Positions 49,264 to 59,412 are shown, counted from the first letter of the stretch. The stretch is DNA of 64,000 bases from Colimorpha sp045576855 (GCA_045576855.1 JAZNHG010000054.1:62001-126000), one strand, 5' to 3'. Numbers and translations are program-made. The notes: generated by a model not told the origin, from the sequence alone.

Positions 49264-49698
49264 ATGGTTCAAAAAATCAAAAATCAGACCTTGCTGCTCT
49301 TTGTGGCAGCCACAATGTTCACATTTTCGTCCTGCAACAAGGACAACAACGACGACAACCCCTCCGGCGGCGGTGGCGGCAGCTCCGCCAACTACCCCGA
49401 ATCAATTTCCCAAACACACTGGGAATGGGGTAGCCAAACTGGTTCGGAAGCCATAAATGGCTTTAATAATGTAATAATCCGATTTTCGCAAACGGGTAAT
49501 CAGGCTAATGTCACCATGCACAAACTTGACTACTCGGCCAATCGTTACCAAGGGACGTACACTTATTCTTCGGGAAATGGAACAATGGCGTTGGAGGATC
49601 GGGATTCGCATGAGCCTGCCTCTGCTACATTCTCCATCAACGGCAATATGTTGACATTAAAGATGAACGGTGCCTCCTACCCACTCGCCAAGCAGTAA
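49264..49698 (+). CDS. Small lipoprotein of unknown function
   Basis: 144 residues with a type II signal ending FTFSSC (Cys24), followed by an Asp/Asn and Gly linker (CNKDNNDDNPSGGGGGSS). The body (HWEWGSQTG, NNVIIRFSQTGNQANVTMHKLDY, GTYTYSSGNGTMALED, ASATFSINGNMLTLKMNGASYPL) is beta-rich and resembles the lipocalin-like domains used by many Bacteroidota lipoproteins. Function unknown. Lower GC than surrounding genes. A clear terminator follows. Confidence 0.72.
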   Translation: MVQKIKNQTLLLFVAATMFTFSSCNKDNNDDNPSGGGGGSSANYPESISQTHWEWGSQTGSEAINGFNNVIIRFSQTGNQANVTMHKLDYSANRYQGTYTYSSGNGTMALEDRDSHEPASATFSINGNMLTLKMNGASYPLAKQ

Positions 49699-49725
49699 TC
49701 CCTTCGGAAAACCCTCACCGCCCCC

Positions 49726-49757
49726 AAGGGTGCCAGCCCCAAACTGGCACCCTTTCG
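49726..49757 (+). terminator. Terminator after the small lipoprotein gene
   Basis: Stem AAGGGTGCCAG / CTGGCACCCTT with a 7-nt loop, about 28 nt after the stop. Confidence 0.88.
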
Positions 49758-50183
49758 ATAAAACAATAAACCTTAATCTTCATACAACAATGTACATCCC
49801 GATTTAAATTGATGTCATTTCCATCACGTGGTTGACCAACTAAGATTGAAAACTGCCATCGCCGTGCTGCAATACCCCCAAACGGTTTTGAAAACGGCTG
49901 TCGCGGTTTGCAAAAGTGGGTTTTGAAATTGAAACAAGGTTTTGCGGGGGTGCAAAAATGTGTTTCGGAATTGAAACGGGGCTGGCGTGGGTGATTTTAT
50001 TCTCCGATTATTTGTAGGGAGAATATTGTAATGGTGCAATATTCTCCCTTTGTTTGTTGAGAGGATATTTTAATGCTGCGATATTCTCCGAGGTTTTATT
50101 TGGACAAAGCCTAAAATAGTGCGGACTTGAGTACAAAAGTTTTCATTTTACAAAAAATATTTCTCCGTTTTGGGATTTTGTTG
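49758..50183. other. AT-rich spacer with imperfect repeats and two hairpins
   Basis: No gene is seen. 49850-49990 holds degenerate copies around GGTTTTGAAA(A/T)(C/T)GAAAC and GTTTGCAAAA. Two hairpins follow: GGGAGAATATTG/CAATATTCTCCC at 50017-50046 and a similar weaker one to 50083. Base composition is lower in GC than the flanks. Confidence 0.5.
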
Positions 50184-50191
50184 TATCTTTG
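50184..50191 (+). promoter_or_regulatory. -7 box (TATCTTTG) for the DUF3791/DUF3990 cassette
   Basis: TATCTTTGC ends 11 nt before ATG 50203, so the transcript has little or no leader. Confidence 0.65.
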
Positions 50192-50202
50192 CATCTTGAA
50201 AT

Positions 50203-50427
50203 ATGAATAAAAAACAACAAGATATAGCCTATTTCCTATCGTTCTGTACGGAACAGTACAAGAACGAGAAGCACCTGTCGGGTAGTGATGCGGTGGCGGT
50301 ATTGGAGAAATATGGCGTGCTGGATTATTTGGCGGAACATTACGAGATGCTGCACACGCAGAGCCGCCAGTGGCTGATGGAAGATATTGACGAGTTTATC
50401 GCTCTTCGCAGAAAGGAGGTGTCATGA
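50203..50427 (+). CDS. DUF3791-like small protein
   Basis: 74 residues. The pattern YFLSFCTEQYKNEKHLSG, DAVAVLEKYGVLDYLAEHYEMLHTQ and the final WLMEDIDEFIALRR match small helical proteins catalogued as DUF3791, which are typically found next to DUF3990 genes. It is the first gene of a three-gene cassette and is joined to the next by an ATGA overlap. An antitoxin or specificity role is an inference from gene order. Confidence 0.75.
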   Translation: MNKKQQDIAYFLSFCTEQYKNEKHLSGSDAVAVLEKYGVLDYLAEHYEMLHTQSRQWLMEDIDEFIALRRKEVS

Positions 50428-50909
50428 AACTGTATCATGGAAGTTTGGAGATTGTTCAAAAGCCCGAAATACGCAAGGCTAACCGCACGCTCGACTATGG
50501 CAGCGGCTTTTACACCACGACTTCGTATGAACAAGCCGAGGCGTGGGTGCGTCGTCGTATGGACGAGGCCAAGCAGAACAAGGGGTATGTGAATGTTTAT
50601 GATATTCCAGAGACTCTACCGACTTCGTTGCGACAACTGATTTTCCAATCACCGACGGAAGAGTGGGTGGATTTCGTGATGCGCAACCGTACGGAGAGAG
50701 GGTTTGTGCATGACTATGATATTGTCTATGGCCCTGTGGCCAACGACCGTGTGTATGCCGCGTTTGCCCTTTTTGAAGGTGGACTGCTGAACAAGCAAGA
50801 CCTTATCAAAGAACTGAAAACCTACAAATTGGTTGACCAATACCTGTTCCATACCGAGAGGGCCATCAAGACGCTTACCTTTATAGAAGCAAAGGAGGTG
50901 ATGCTATGA
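50424..50909 (+). CDS. DUF3990-like protein, ADP-ribosyltransferase-fold candidate
   Basis: 161 residues. The opening KLYHGSLEIVQKPEIRKANRTLDYGSGFYTTTS is the DUF3990 pattern: Y-H-G-S then G-x-GFY-x-T, similar to the NAD-binding start of ADP-ribosyltransferases. DYDIVYGPVANDRVYAAFALFEGG is the conserved central stretch, followed by LVDQYLFHTERAIKTLTF. No secretion signal, so intracellular. It likely acts as toxin or effector of the cassette; enzyme activity is not shown by sequence. ATGA overlaps on both sides. Confidence 0.78.
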   Translation: MKLYHGSLEIVQKPEIRKANRTLDYGSGFYTTTSYEQAEAWVRRRMDEAKQNKGYVNVYDIPETLPTSLRQLIFQSPTEEWVDFVMRNRTERGFVHDYDIVYGPVANDRVYAAFALFEGGLLNKQDLIKELKTYKLVDQYLFHTERAIKTLTFIEAKEVML

Positions 50910-51121
50910 ATCTGGACATCACACAGGACAATCTCTATCTGATTCTGCCGTCGAAGGTCAGCCATATGGCGGAGATGCTTGCCGAGGACAGCGGCAAGAG
51001 CATTGTGCAAGCCGTGAAGGATATCTATCATTCCGAAGTGTACAAACGTCTGGAGCAGGAATCCACCAAGCAGTGGCACCTTGGCCCGGTGGCCCTCTAT
51101 CAGGAGTTCCTGGCCCGCTGA
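50906..51121 (+). CDS. Small companion protein of the DUF3990 cassette
   Basis: 71 residues: LILPSKVSHMAEMLAEDSGKSIVQAVKDIYHSEVYKRLEQESTKQWHLGPVALYQEFL. The pattern (two short helices, then E-x-T-K-x-W-H-L-G-P-VALY) is of the kind seen in small proteins beside DUF3990; no known domain name recognised. It could be the antitoxin. Its start overlaps the DUF3990 stop by 4 nt, and a terminator follows. Confidence 0.7.
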   Translation: MNLDITQDNLYLILPSKVSHMAEMLAEDSGKSIVQAVKDIYHSEVYKRLEQESTKQWHLGPVALYQEFLAR

Positions 51122-51160
51122 ACAAAGAAAGCGCAAAGAACCCACGAAGAAGACATACAG

Positions 51161-51190
51161 AAAGGGAGCATCCACAGGATGCTCCCTTTT
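51161..51190 (+). terminator. Terminator after the DUF3990 cassette
   Basis: AAAGGGAGCATCC / GGATGCTCCCTTTT, a strong stem 40 nt after the last stop. Confidence 0.9.
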
Positions 51191-51256
51191 CGGTTTGGAT
51201 GTATTGGATTGCGTTAGCCACTCAAGCATTAACGCAATCACACAATAACGCATTCA

Positions 51257-52891
<1,635 letters not shown>

Positions 52892-53018
52892 TTCTTTTAG
52901 ATTTTGTATCAATCAGAATGAAAAGAATAGGAAAGAATTATTGTTGCTGGTTTCTTTTATTTTCTTTTTATTCTGATTGAAAATTAAACTTATCTTTTAT
53001 CTTTTGTTCTGATTGGAA

Positions 53019-53291
53019 TTAGATGATAGCGTAGATGTCGCTTTCTTTCATGATCATCAACTTCTCACCGTCGATCTCGATTTCGGTGCCGCTGTACTTG
53101 CCGTAGAGGACTTGGTCGCCCACCTTGACGGTCATCTCGTGGTCCTTGGTGCCCTTGCCCACGGCGAGGACTTCGCCGCGCTGCGGTTTCTCTTTGGCGG
53201 TGTCGGGGATGATGATGCCGCTGGCGGTCTTCTGTTCAGCCTCGGCGGGACGCACGAGGACTCGGTCTGCTAAAGGTTTGATGTTTGTCAT
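53019..53291 (-). CDS. groES: 10-kDa co-chaperonin GroES
   Basis: 90 residues from ATG 53291 (MTNIKPLADRVLVRPAEAEQKTASGIIIPD). The mobile loop (EAEQKTASGIII) and the base-strand GDQVLYGKYSGTEIEIDGEKLMIM are typical. It caps GroEL. No CIRCE inverted repeat is seen upstream, as expected for Bacteroidota, and no clear -7 box was found. Confidence 0.97.
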   Translation of the reverse strand: MTNIKPLADRVLVRPAEAEQKTASGIIIPDTAKEKPQRGEVLAVGKGTKDHEMTVKVGDQVLYGKYSGTEIEIDGEKLMIMKESDIYAII

Positions 53292-53396
53292 AATTGTTAT
53301 GTTTTTTTGTTTTACTTCGTTTGTTCTGTGTGCCGTGCTCCAGCGCGGCGACACCCAATGTTATCAACATCCGTGCCAACCCCCATAAAACTGCCA

Positions 53397-53441
53397 GCGA
53401 CTGCCACCGGCTGACACTTTGTCAGTCACGGTGGCAGTCGC
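53397..53441 (-). terminator. Strong intergenic hairpin between a lipoprotein gene and groES
   Basis: Outer stem GCGACTGCCACCG / CGGTGGCAGTCGC (13 bp, perfect) and an inner stem CTGAC/GTCAG. It lies 20 nt past the stop of the lipoprotein gene at 53461, so it may end that operon; it lacks a T run and could instead act in the groES leader. Confidence 0.6.
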
Positions 53442-53460
53442 CGTCGCCTCATTTGTTATT

Positions 53461-54687
53461 TCAATATTTTTTGAAGTGGAAGTATGCAGGCCACATGGCG
53501 GACGTGGTATAGTTCAAGGGATACCAATCTTCGGATATTCCGTCAGTATAATAGGTACCGAATATGGGCTCGCTACCGGTTATGCTGTATCGCAGGCGGA
53601 ACACCTCATGGAAGTACCCATAGCCGTCGCTGGCCGTGGCATCCACTGCCGTTATTGTGAACTTGCCATGTTCAAACGGAAAATCTCCGTCGAAGCGCGG
53701 GAAGATATAGCTCTGCCCTTCGCCGTAGCCCATGTGAATCAGCACGTCGCACCTCTCGCATCGGTGCATCATCAGCCCGAACTCATCGGTGCGGACAAAT
53801 GGGAAAGAAATGACGGTGTTGAGGTCTTGTGGAGCGTAGTCTTCAAACTCCAACGTGAAGCCGTTGCTCGAGAAGTCGAAGTTGCCAATCAGGCAGTAGT
53901 GGTTGGCCTGGCTCGGTTGGTCAAGGTTCTGGATGAAGATGAACACGCGGTCGTTGTAGTAGTTGTAATAACCTGAATCCTGCGGGTCGAAGTAGTTGTA
54001 ACGACAGAAGCCATCGGGCACCATGAGGTTGTAGCCGACGAAGGTGTTGATGCTGTCGTACATCATGCCGGTGAAGAACATCAGCTGGTTAGCAGTGTCG
54101 ACGCTGAGTATGATGCGCCACATGGGCGAAGCGTCGCAGACATAGGTCAACACATCGCAGCCCAATGTGGGCAGTGGGTCTGGTGTCGGGGATGGCGCGG
54201 TGGCGTAGGCGGTGCCGTTCCAGGTGCCAGTGGCGGGGTCGTAGGTCACGGTGACGGTCAGCCCCTCGTCCTCCATCTGTGTCATCCAGCGCTTCATGGC
54301 CTCGCGGTCGGTGGTGCTGAAGGTGGTGGCGTCCTTGGTGTTGGTACGCGGGCTGCCAGCCCGCGATTTCTGGGACGCGGACAGCTTGTCCGCGATACTT
54401 CGCAGGTTGGCAGCCTGCGTACCATTGTAAAAGGTGACCTCGTTGCCGTCCTCGGCCCAGTCGCAGAAGCGGTCGAGGAGTCCCTGCCACTCGGCCTCGG
54501 TCTCGAGGTGGACGGTGACCGGGTGCGCAGCCGTCCCGGCTGCAGGCAGGCGGGACGCCTGCGTACCCGGGTTGACAGTGTAGGTGATGTCGCGTTGCTT
54601 GTCGCTGCTCTCCTGATTCTTCTCACAGGCCGTCAGGCAGCAGAGCACAGCGGCCAGCAGGGCGACGAGTTTTAAGTTGGTTTTCAT
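53461..54687 (-). CDS. Surface lipoprotein with shared N-terminal module (paralogue 1)
   Basis: 408 residues, lipobox CCLTAC (Cys21). The N-terminal ~155 residues are shared with the genes at 54703, 57853 and 60994: RDITYTV, VHLETEAEWQGLLDRFCDWAEDG, DATTFSTTDREAMKRWMTQMEDEG, TVTVTYDPATGTWNGTAYATAP. Two stretches inside this module (NPGTQASRLPAAGTAAHP and GTQAANLRSIADKLSASQ-KSRAGSPR) are encoded by GTAC-bounded palindromes. The remaining ~250 residues (beta-rich, many Tyr/Phe and Asp) are not recognised. It is the last gene of the ECF operon that starts at 60148. Confidence 0.78.
   Translation of the reverse strand: MKTNLKLVALLAAVLCCLTACEKNQESSDKQRDITYTVNPGTQASRLPAAGTAAHPVTVHLETEAEWQGLLDRFCDWAEDGNEVTFYNGTQAANLRSIADKLSASQKSRAGSPRTNTKDATTFSTTDREAMKRWMTQMEDEGLTVTVTYDPATGTWNGTAYATAPSPTPDPLPTLGCDVLTYVCDASPMWRIILSVDTANQLMFFTGMMYDSINTFVGYNLMVPDGFCRYNYFDPQDSGYYNYYNDRVFIFIQNLDQPSQANHYCLIGNFDFSSNGFTLEFEDYAPQDLNTVISFPFVRTDEFGLMMHRCERCDVLIHMGYGEGQSYIFPRFDGDFPFEHGKFTITAVDATASDGYGYFHEVFRLRYSITGSEPIFGTYYTDGISEDWYPLNYTTSAMWPAYFHFKKY
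54343..54423 (-). repeat. Three-hairpin palindromic element in lipoprotein paralogue 1
   Basis: GGTACGCGGGCTGCCAGCCC-GCG, GGACGCGGACAGC-TTGTCCGCG and CGCAGGTTGGC-AGCCTGCGTACC in a row, framed by GGTAC and GTACC. Multiple of three in length. Confidence 0.9.
54521..54571 (-). repeat. Double palindromic element in lipoprotein paralogue 1
   Basis: GGGTGCGCAGCCGTCCCGGC-TGCAGGC and AGGCGGGACGCC-TGCGTACCCGGG. Absent from the same position in paralogue 2. Confidence 0.9.
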
Positions 54688-54702
54688 ATATTTACTCTTT
54701 TA

Positions 54703-56124
54703 TTATTTCCGTTCAAACAGCCAGTTCGGGTCGCAGTAGACGGCTTCGTTGGTGGGGGTGAGGGTGAATCGGAACGAGCCGTGATGCTCCAAGTTGAAGG
54801 TGGTCTCGTAGTTGTCGTCGGGGTCGTAGTAGTTGTAGTCATAGGAGAGGGTCATGACGCCGTCGTAGAAGCCTGCCGACACATAAAACTCTCCCGCACG
54901 GAAGGGCGTGGCGCAGTTGATATAGAAAGGCTCGGACGAGTAGCCGCCGCTATAAGCCACGCAGGCGCCGCAGAAGATGTGTAGCACCACGTTGTAGCCC
55001 GACCCGTCGTAGACCCAGGTTTCGTAGTCGTTGGTGCGTTGCATCGTCACCTCGCCGAGGGTGTGGGCTATGTTGTCGGCGGGGTAGTGGTTGGGGTCGC
55101 GGAAGGTCAGCGAGCCGTCGCTGTGCCATTGCAGCGAGAATCGCAGTCCGTTGCCTTCGGTGGCTACGCCGCTTACTTCGATGATGCGTCCGCCGTGGGA
55201 GTCGGTCTCGCCGGTCGGGGTGTAGCTGAACTTACCGCCGCCGATGGCGCCCTGCCACCCTTGGTCTTCGAGGGTCGAGGTGCTGTAGATGAGGCGGTTC
55301 AATGTGTCGATGGACATGATGAACATGCTGTTGTTGGCATGGCCGATGTAGACGGGAGCAAGATTGGCGTAGGGCGAAGGGTAGAGCCACGTGAAGTCGA
55401 GCACGAGGCAATAGAAGTATTCGCCGTAGTAGTCTTGGTTCCATACGCTGTTGCCGCAGAGGGTGATGCTGTCGCCCAGATGGTAGGTGCCGTTGTCGAG
55501 GGTTAGCGTCTCGTCGTTGGCGGTGATGAAATGACCGTCGGTCACCAGGTAGAAGAGGGTATCGCCCACCTGCAGGGCCCAGTCCATACCTGGCAGCACC
55601 TCGCCGGCGCTCATGGCGCGCATGGGAGCTTGGGTCAGCACACCGGTGTGGCATCCCTGCCGAGACCCGGGCTGAGGTTGCGGTGCGGTGGCGTAGGCGG
55701 TGCCGTTCCAGGTGCCTGTCTGTGAGTCGTAGGTCACGGTGACGGTCATGCCCTCGTCCTCCATCTGCGCCATCCAGCGCTTCATGGCCTCGCGGTCGGT
55801 GGTGCTGTAGGTGGTGGCGTCCTTGGTGTTGGTACGCGGGCTGCCAGCCCGCGATTTCTGGGACGCGGACAGCTTGTCCGCGATACTTCGCAGGCTGGCA
55901 GCCTGCGTACCATTGTAGAAGGTGACCTCGTTGCCGTCCTCGGCCCAGTCGCAGAAGCGGTCGAGGAGTTCCTGCCACTCGGCCTCGGTCTCGAGGTGGA
56001 CGGTAGTAGTCTGCTTCGCCACGGTATAGGTGATGTCGCGTGTGTGTCCTTTGTCGGTGGGCTCGCAGGCGGATAGACAGAGCACAGCGGCCAGCAAGGG
56101 GATTAATTTGATTGCGGTTTTCAT
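54703..56124 (-). CDS. Surface lipoprotein with shared N-terminal module (paralogue 2)
   Basis: 473 residues, lipobox VLCLSAC (Cys19). The N-terminal module matches paralogues 1 and 3, but the first palindrome site is empty (RDITYTVAKQTTTVHLETEAEW), while the second site carries the same three-hairpin element as paralogue 1. The C-terminal ~310 residues contain an OB-like strand set (LQVGDTLFYLVTDGHFITAND, LGDSITLCGNSVW, FYCLVLDF), of the type seen in the C-terminal region of paralogue 4, and a second beta domain. Role unknown; likely exposed at the surface. Confidence 0.75.
   Translation of the reverse strand: MKTAIKLIPLLAAVLCLSACEPTDKGHTRDITYTVAKQTTTVHLETEAEWQELLDRFCDWAEDGNEVTFYNGTQAASLRSIADKLSASQKSRAGSPRTNTKDATTYSTTDREAMKRWMAQMEDEGMTVTVTYDSQTGTWNGTAYATAPQPQPGSRQGCHTGVLTQAPMRAMSAGEVLPGMDWALQVGDTLFYLVTDGHFITANDETLTLDNGTYHLGDSITLCGNSVWNQDYYGEYFYCLVLDFTWLYPSPYANLAPVYIGHANNSMFIMSIDTLNRLIYSTSTLEDQGWQGAIGGGKFSYTPTGETDSHGGRIIEVSGVATEGNGLRFSLQWHSDGSLTFRDPNHYPADNIAHTLGEVTMQRTNDYETWVYDGSGYNVVLHIFCGACVAYSGGYSSEPFYINCATPFRAGEFYVSAGFYDGVMTLSYDYNYYDPDDNYETTFNLEHHGSFRFTLTPTNEAVYCDPNWLFERK
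55831..55911 (-). repeat. Three-hairpin palindromic element in lipoprotein paralogue 2
   Basis: Nearly identical to 54343-54423 and at the same codon position, so the element either predates the duplication or moved by conversion. Confidence 0.9.
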
Positions 56125-56150
56125 GTTGTCATAACGTTTTAAGTTTCATT

Positions 56151-57827
56151 TTAGTATATCAGCACTTTGCGGGTGGTTGGGGCACCTATCCGTACCAGGT
56201 AGACACCTTGCCGCTGCACTGGGTTCTGCTGTACCTGTCGCCCCATGATGTCGTAGATGGTCACTGGCAAGGTGGTGCCGTCGACGATGATGCGGCGACC
56301 ATTCACACGCACGGTAACGCTGTCGGTCTCACAGCCCTGGATGCCCACGGGCGGCTCATCGGCCTCGAAGTGGGCGGTGAACATGATGTCGGTGGTGCCG
56401 ACGGTGAGGGTGCGCTGGGCGTTGGTGTCTCCATCGCTCCAGTGGGTGAAGTGGTAGCCGCTATAGGCTATGGCCTCGAGCAGCGCCGTCATGTCGTCGC
56501 ACGTGGGCTCTTGCAGCACGCTGGCCGTACCACCTTCGGTGGCAGCAACCTCGACGCTCACGGATGGCATCTCCTCAACGTCGGTGATGTGGTTCCAATG
56601 GTGGCCTTGAGTATCGGATGCGTAGGTTGCTGCCGCGCCGCACGGCACTACGAGGCTCACCGTGGCAGGCACCTCGGCTCCGTCCTCGGCGATATGCGGC
56701 GGCACGGCGCTGAACATACGCACGTTCTTCAGGTTGCTGCAATGCCAGAAAGCATGCCAGCCCCAGCTAACGCTGTCGGCTCGGATGACGAGGCGTTGCA
56801 TGGCGGTGTCGTCGGCGAAGGCCTGCTCGCCGATGTGGGTGCAGGTGCGGGGTAGGACGACCTCCTCGACGGCGGTCTGACGGAATGCCGAGTTGCCGAT
56901 GCTACGCAGGGCAGTGTGGCTGAAGTCGACCGTGCGGAGTTGTCGGCATCCGAAGAAGGCGTCGGCGCCGATGGTCTCCAGTACGGTGGGAAAGACGACG
57001 GAGGCCAGGGCAGGTGTGCCGCCGAGCAGAGTGGAGGGTATGTCGCGCACCGAGTCGCCGAAGACAAGGGTCGTCAGCTGCTGGCAGTTGTATATGATGG
57101 GGTCGCCATAGTTGCCGCCGTGGTCATCGGAGCAGCTGTCGCAGTTGTAGTAAAGGGTGGTCAGGCTGTCACAGTTCTGGAAGGCATAGTAGCCGATGAA
57201 GCGCACCGAGCGTGGGATGCTGACCGAGCGCATGTTGCAACCGAGGAAGGCCCAGGTGCGGATGGTGTCCAGCCCTTCCTGCAGCACCAGGTCCAGCACG
57301 GGCTCACCGCCGATGATCAGGGTGTGGGCCTGCTCCAGAGGGTTGGAATTCCAACCGTCGAATTTGATGTGACACCACTGCTCAGCAGTACCGTTGTAGT
57401 GTACCTCCTCGAGGCCGTCACAGCCGTAGAATGCGTATTGTCCCACCGACAAGAGCGAGGTGGGTAGCGTTATGGAGGTCATATTATGACACTGTCCGAA
57501 GGCATTGTAGCGTCCGATGCTGACCACCGTCTCGGGCAGCACACAGCTGGTGAGGGCTGTGCAGTTGAGGAAGGCGGCATGTCCTACTGCACGCACCGTC
57601 CAGGTCTGCCCGTCGTGGGGCACCGTCGAGGGCACCACCAGATCACCGCTGACGTGGTTTCCGTTTTGGTCGGGACAAGTGACGACGACGTAGCGGTTGG
57701 TGCTGTCGCTGATGTTGAAGTAGAGGGTCTGTCCGCTGGTGGCGGAAGCTGAGAAGTCGTAGGCCCGAGCGGTCGGGGCTGCAATCAGCAGCATTGCTGC
57801 TATTAGGGGGATGATACTATGTTTCAT
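56151..57827 (-). CDS. BspA-type leucine-rich-repeat protein with type IX sorting domain
   Basis: 558 residues from ATG 57827 (MKHSIIPLIAAMLLIAAPTARAYDF, signal peptide). About eleven BspA/TpLRR units run from ~85 to ~390, for example CTALTSCVLPETVVSIGRYNAF and SITLPTSLLSVGQYAFYGC. An InlB-B-like segment follows (ATEGGTASVLQEPTC...GYHFTHWSDGDTNAQRTLTV). The last ~75 residues form a Por secretion-system sorting domain (VTIYDIMGRQVQQ, GVYLVRIGAPTTRKVLIY). It is a secreted, cell-surface adhesion-type protein in the ECF operon. Confidence 0.88.
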   Translation of the reverse strand: MKHSIIPLIAAMLLIAAPTARAYDFSASATSGQTLYFNISDSTNRYVVVTCPDQNGNHVSGDLVVPSTVPHDGQTWTVRAVGHAAFLNCTALTSCVLPETVVSIGRYNAFGQCHNMTSITLPTSLLSVGQYAFYGCDGLEEVHYNGTAEQWCHIKFDGWNSNPLEQAHTLIIGGEPVLDLVLQEGLDTIRTWAFLGCNMRSVSIPRSVRFIGYYAFQNCDSLTTLYYNCDSCSDDHGGNYGDPIIYNCQQLTTLVFGDSVRDIPSTLLGGTPALASVVFPTVLETIGADAFFGCRQLRTVDFSHTALRSIGNSAFRQTAVEEVVLPRTCTHIGEQAFADDTAMQRLVIRADSVSWGWHAFWHCSNLKNVRMFSAVPPHIAEDGAEVPATVSLVVPCGAAATYASDTQGHHWNHITDVEEMPSVSVEVAATEGGTASVLQEPTCDDMTALLEAIAYSGYHFTHWSDGDTNAQRTLTVGTTDIMFTAHFEADEPPVGIQGCETDSVTVRVNGRRIIVDGTTLPVTIYDIMGRQVQQNPVQRQGVYLVRIGAPTTRKVLIY

Positions 57828-57852
57828 TTTTCTATGTTTTATGTGTTGATTA

Positions 57853-58968
57853 TCATAGGTTATCGCGGACGTAACGGATGGGGAACTGCTCAAAGTCGCC
57901 CATGTCCTGTGTGCCCACGTAGTCGGGTGCTGCCACGATGGCGTAGCCCGTGGTGGAGGTCCAGTAGCATGCACGGCCGTCCGCGTGCTCTACCATGTTG
58001 TACTGGTAGCTGTTGGCAGCAGGCAGGAATACAACCCCCGCCGCCTCAAGGCGTTGCCAATCGGCCAGGCTATAGACGTTGTCGTCCCAGCCCAGGGTGT
58101 TGGAGATACCGTTGTTGTTCACCCCTACGGGTAGTGCCACACTGTCGGGCCAGACAAAGAGGTCGGGGAAGAGCAGCAGGCCGTGTACGTCTACTACCTT
58201 GGCACGGGCGTAGCGTGCGTTCTCCACGCCGCCCACAGCGGAGCAGAGGCGCACCTCCATCATGTACCTGGCTTCCGCGTTGCTCAGCAGGCGCCACTCG
58301 TCGCCGAGGTGGCGGAGGGTGTCCTGGACGAAGCGGTCGGTCCATTCGCCAGCAGTGTCCTCGTCGAGCACGTCGTACTGCGTTGCTGCCATGCGGTAGT
58401 TGCCGCTGGCTGAGCGGTATTGCAGGTTGCCACGAGCGAAGCAGACCTGCCGCGAGGCGCTGATGCTGAAGAGGCTGGCGGTAGTGTCAGTGGTGTGCTC
58501 GGGCTGCGGAGTGGTGGCGTAGGCGGTGCCGTTCCAGGTGCCGGTGTTGGAGTCGAAGGTCACGGTGACGGTCATGCCCTCGTCCTCCATCTGGGCCATC
58601 CAGCGCTTCATCTCCTCGCGGCTGGTGGTGCTGAAAGTGGTGGCGTCCTTTGTTGGGTGCGCAGGCGCCCCGCCTGCATGCAGCCGAGACGGCTGCGTAC
58701 CCGGTCTGTAGAAGGTCACCGTGCTGCCCTCCTCGGCCCAGTCGCAGAAGCGGTCGAGCAGGGCCTGCCATTCGGCCTCGGTCTCGAGGTGGACGGTGAC
58801 AGGGTGCGGAGGCGTGCCGGCTGCCTGCAGCCGGGACGGCTGCGTACCCGGGCTGACGGTGTAGGTGATGTCGCGTTGCTTGTCGCTGCTCTCCTGATCC
58901 TTTTCGCAGGCCGTCAGGCAGCATAGCACGGCGGCCAGCAGGGCGAATAGTTTGACGGAGTGTTTCAT
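57853..58968 (-). CDS. Surface lipoprotein with shared N-terminal module and a FISUMP-like C-terminal domain (paralogue 3)
   Basis: 371 residues, lipobox CCLTAC. The N-terminal module is that of paralogues 1, 2 and 4. Both palindrome sites are occupied, but by shorter elements (peptides SPGTQPSRLQAAGTPPHP and RPGTQPSRLHAGGAPAHP). The C-terminal half (FSISASRQVCFARGNLQYRSASG, LLPFPDLFVWPD-type segment, YWTSTTGYAIVAAPDYVG) resembles the formylglycine-sulfatase-like domain found in many surface lipoproteins. Located 25 nt upstream of the LRR gene in the same operon. Confidence 0.78.
   Translation of the reverse strand: MKHSVKLFALLAAVLCCLTACEKDQESSDKQRDITYTVSPGTQPSRLQAAGTPPHPVTVHLETEAEWQALLDRFCDWAEEGSTVTFYRPGTQPSRLHAGGAPAHPTKDATTFSTTSREEMKRWMAQMEDEGMTVTVTFDSNTGTWNGTAYATTPQPEHTTDTTASLFSISASRQVCFARGNLQYRSASGNYRMAATQYDVLDEDTAGEWTDRFVQDTLRHLGDEWRLLSNAEARYMMEVRLCSAVGGVENARYARAKVVDVHGLLLFPDLFVWPDSVALPVGVNNNGISNTLGWDDNVYSLADWQRLEAAGVVFLPAANSYQYNMVEHADGRACYWTSTTGYAIVAAPDYVGTQDMGDFEQFPIRYVRDNL
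58655..58703 (-). repeat. Double palindromic element, second site of paralogue 3
   Basis: GGGTGCGCAGGCGCCCCGCC-TGCATGCAG and CCGAGACGGC-TGCGTACCCGG; a different variant from that in paralogues 1 and 2 at the same position. Confidence 0.9.
58803..58851 (-). repeat. Double palindromic element, first site of paralogue 3
   Basis: GGTGCGGAGGCGTGCCGGC-TGCCTGCAGCCGGGACGGC-TGCGTACCCGG, related to 54521-54571. Confidence 0.9.
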
Positions 58969-58998
58969 ACGGGTTCTATATATTTCTTTTCTGTTCTT

Positions 58999-59412
58999 TT
59001 AGTTCTGATTGAGATTGTCTAACTGGTAGTCTAGCAGTGCCTGGCGCTGCGCCTCGGTGTCAACGCGGTAGAAGGCCACGGTGCGGTCGGCATGGACGGC
59101 CATGGCGCGCCAGGCGGGGCGGACGGCGCGTTTGACGCGGCGGGCGGGTTCGTCGATGTCGCCCATCCAGCTGGTGACGCCCTCCGACGTGCGGATGTTG
59201 AACTCCGCCTTCAGCTCCGCCCACGCCGCGCTGTCGTCGGCCACCAGCAGCACCACGTCGGTCTTCAGCGTGTCGCCAATCTGGAAGCCCTTGACCTGCG
59301 CCACCGTGAGGTCCTTGCTGTCGGCATACCGCTGGTACAGCGGCAACTCCATCTCATCGTGCGAGCAGGCCAGCAGCATCAATGGCATAAGTATAAGCAA
59401 CAGGCGTTTCAT
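58999..59412 (-). CDS. Small lipoprotein, DUF6108-like layout, paralogue of the gene at 62097
   Basis: 137 residues from ATG 59412 (MKRLLLILMPLMLLACSHDEM). Paired with 62097-62501: both read LY(K/Q)(Q/R)YA, LTVA(Q/E)(V/L)xxF, (V/L)VxADxxxAW, a short SW(M/L)G segment and a final (V/G)FYR(V/I)DTEAQ. The family is not firmly recognised; similar small proteins follow ECF sigma genes in Bacteroidota. In both operons it is the third gene, after sigma and the short membrane protein. Its start overlaps the stop of the anti-sigma-like gene (ATGA-type). Confidence 0.75.
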   Translation of the reverse strand: MKRLLLILMPLMLLACSHDEMELPLYQRYADSKDLTVAQVKGFQIGDTLKTDVVLLVADDSAAWAELKAEFNIRTSEGVTSWMGDIDEPARRVKRAVRPAWRAMAVHADRTVAFYRVDTEAQRQALLDYQLDNLNQN

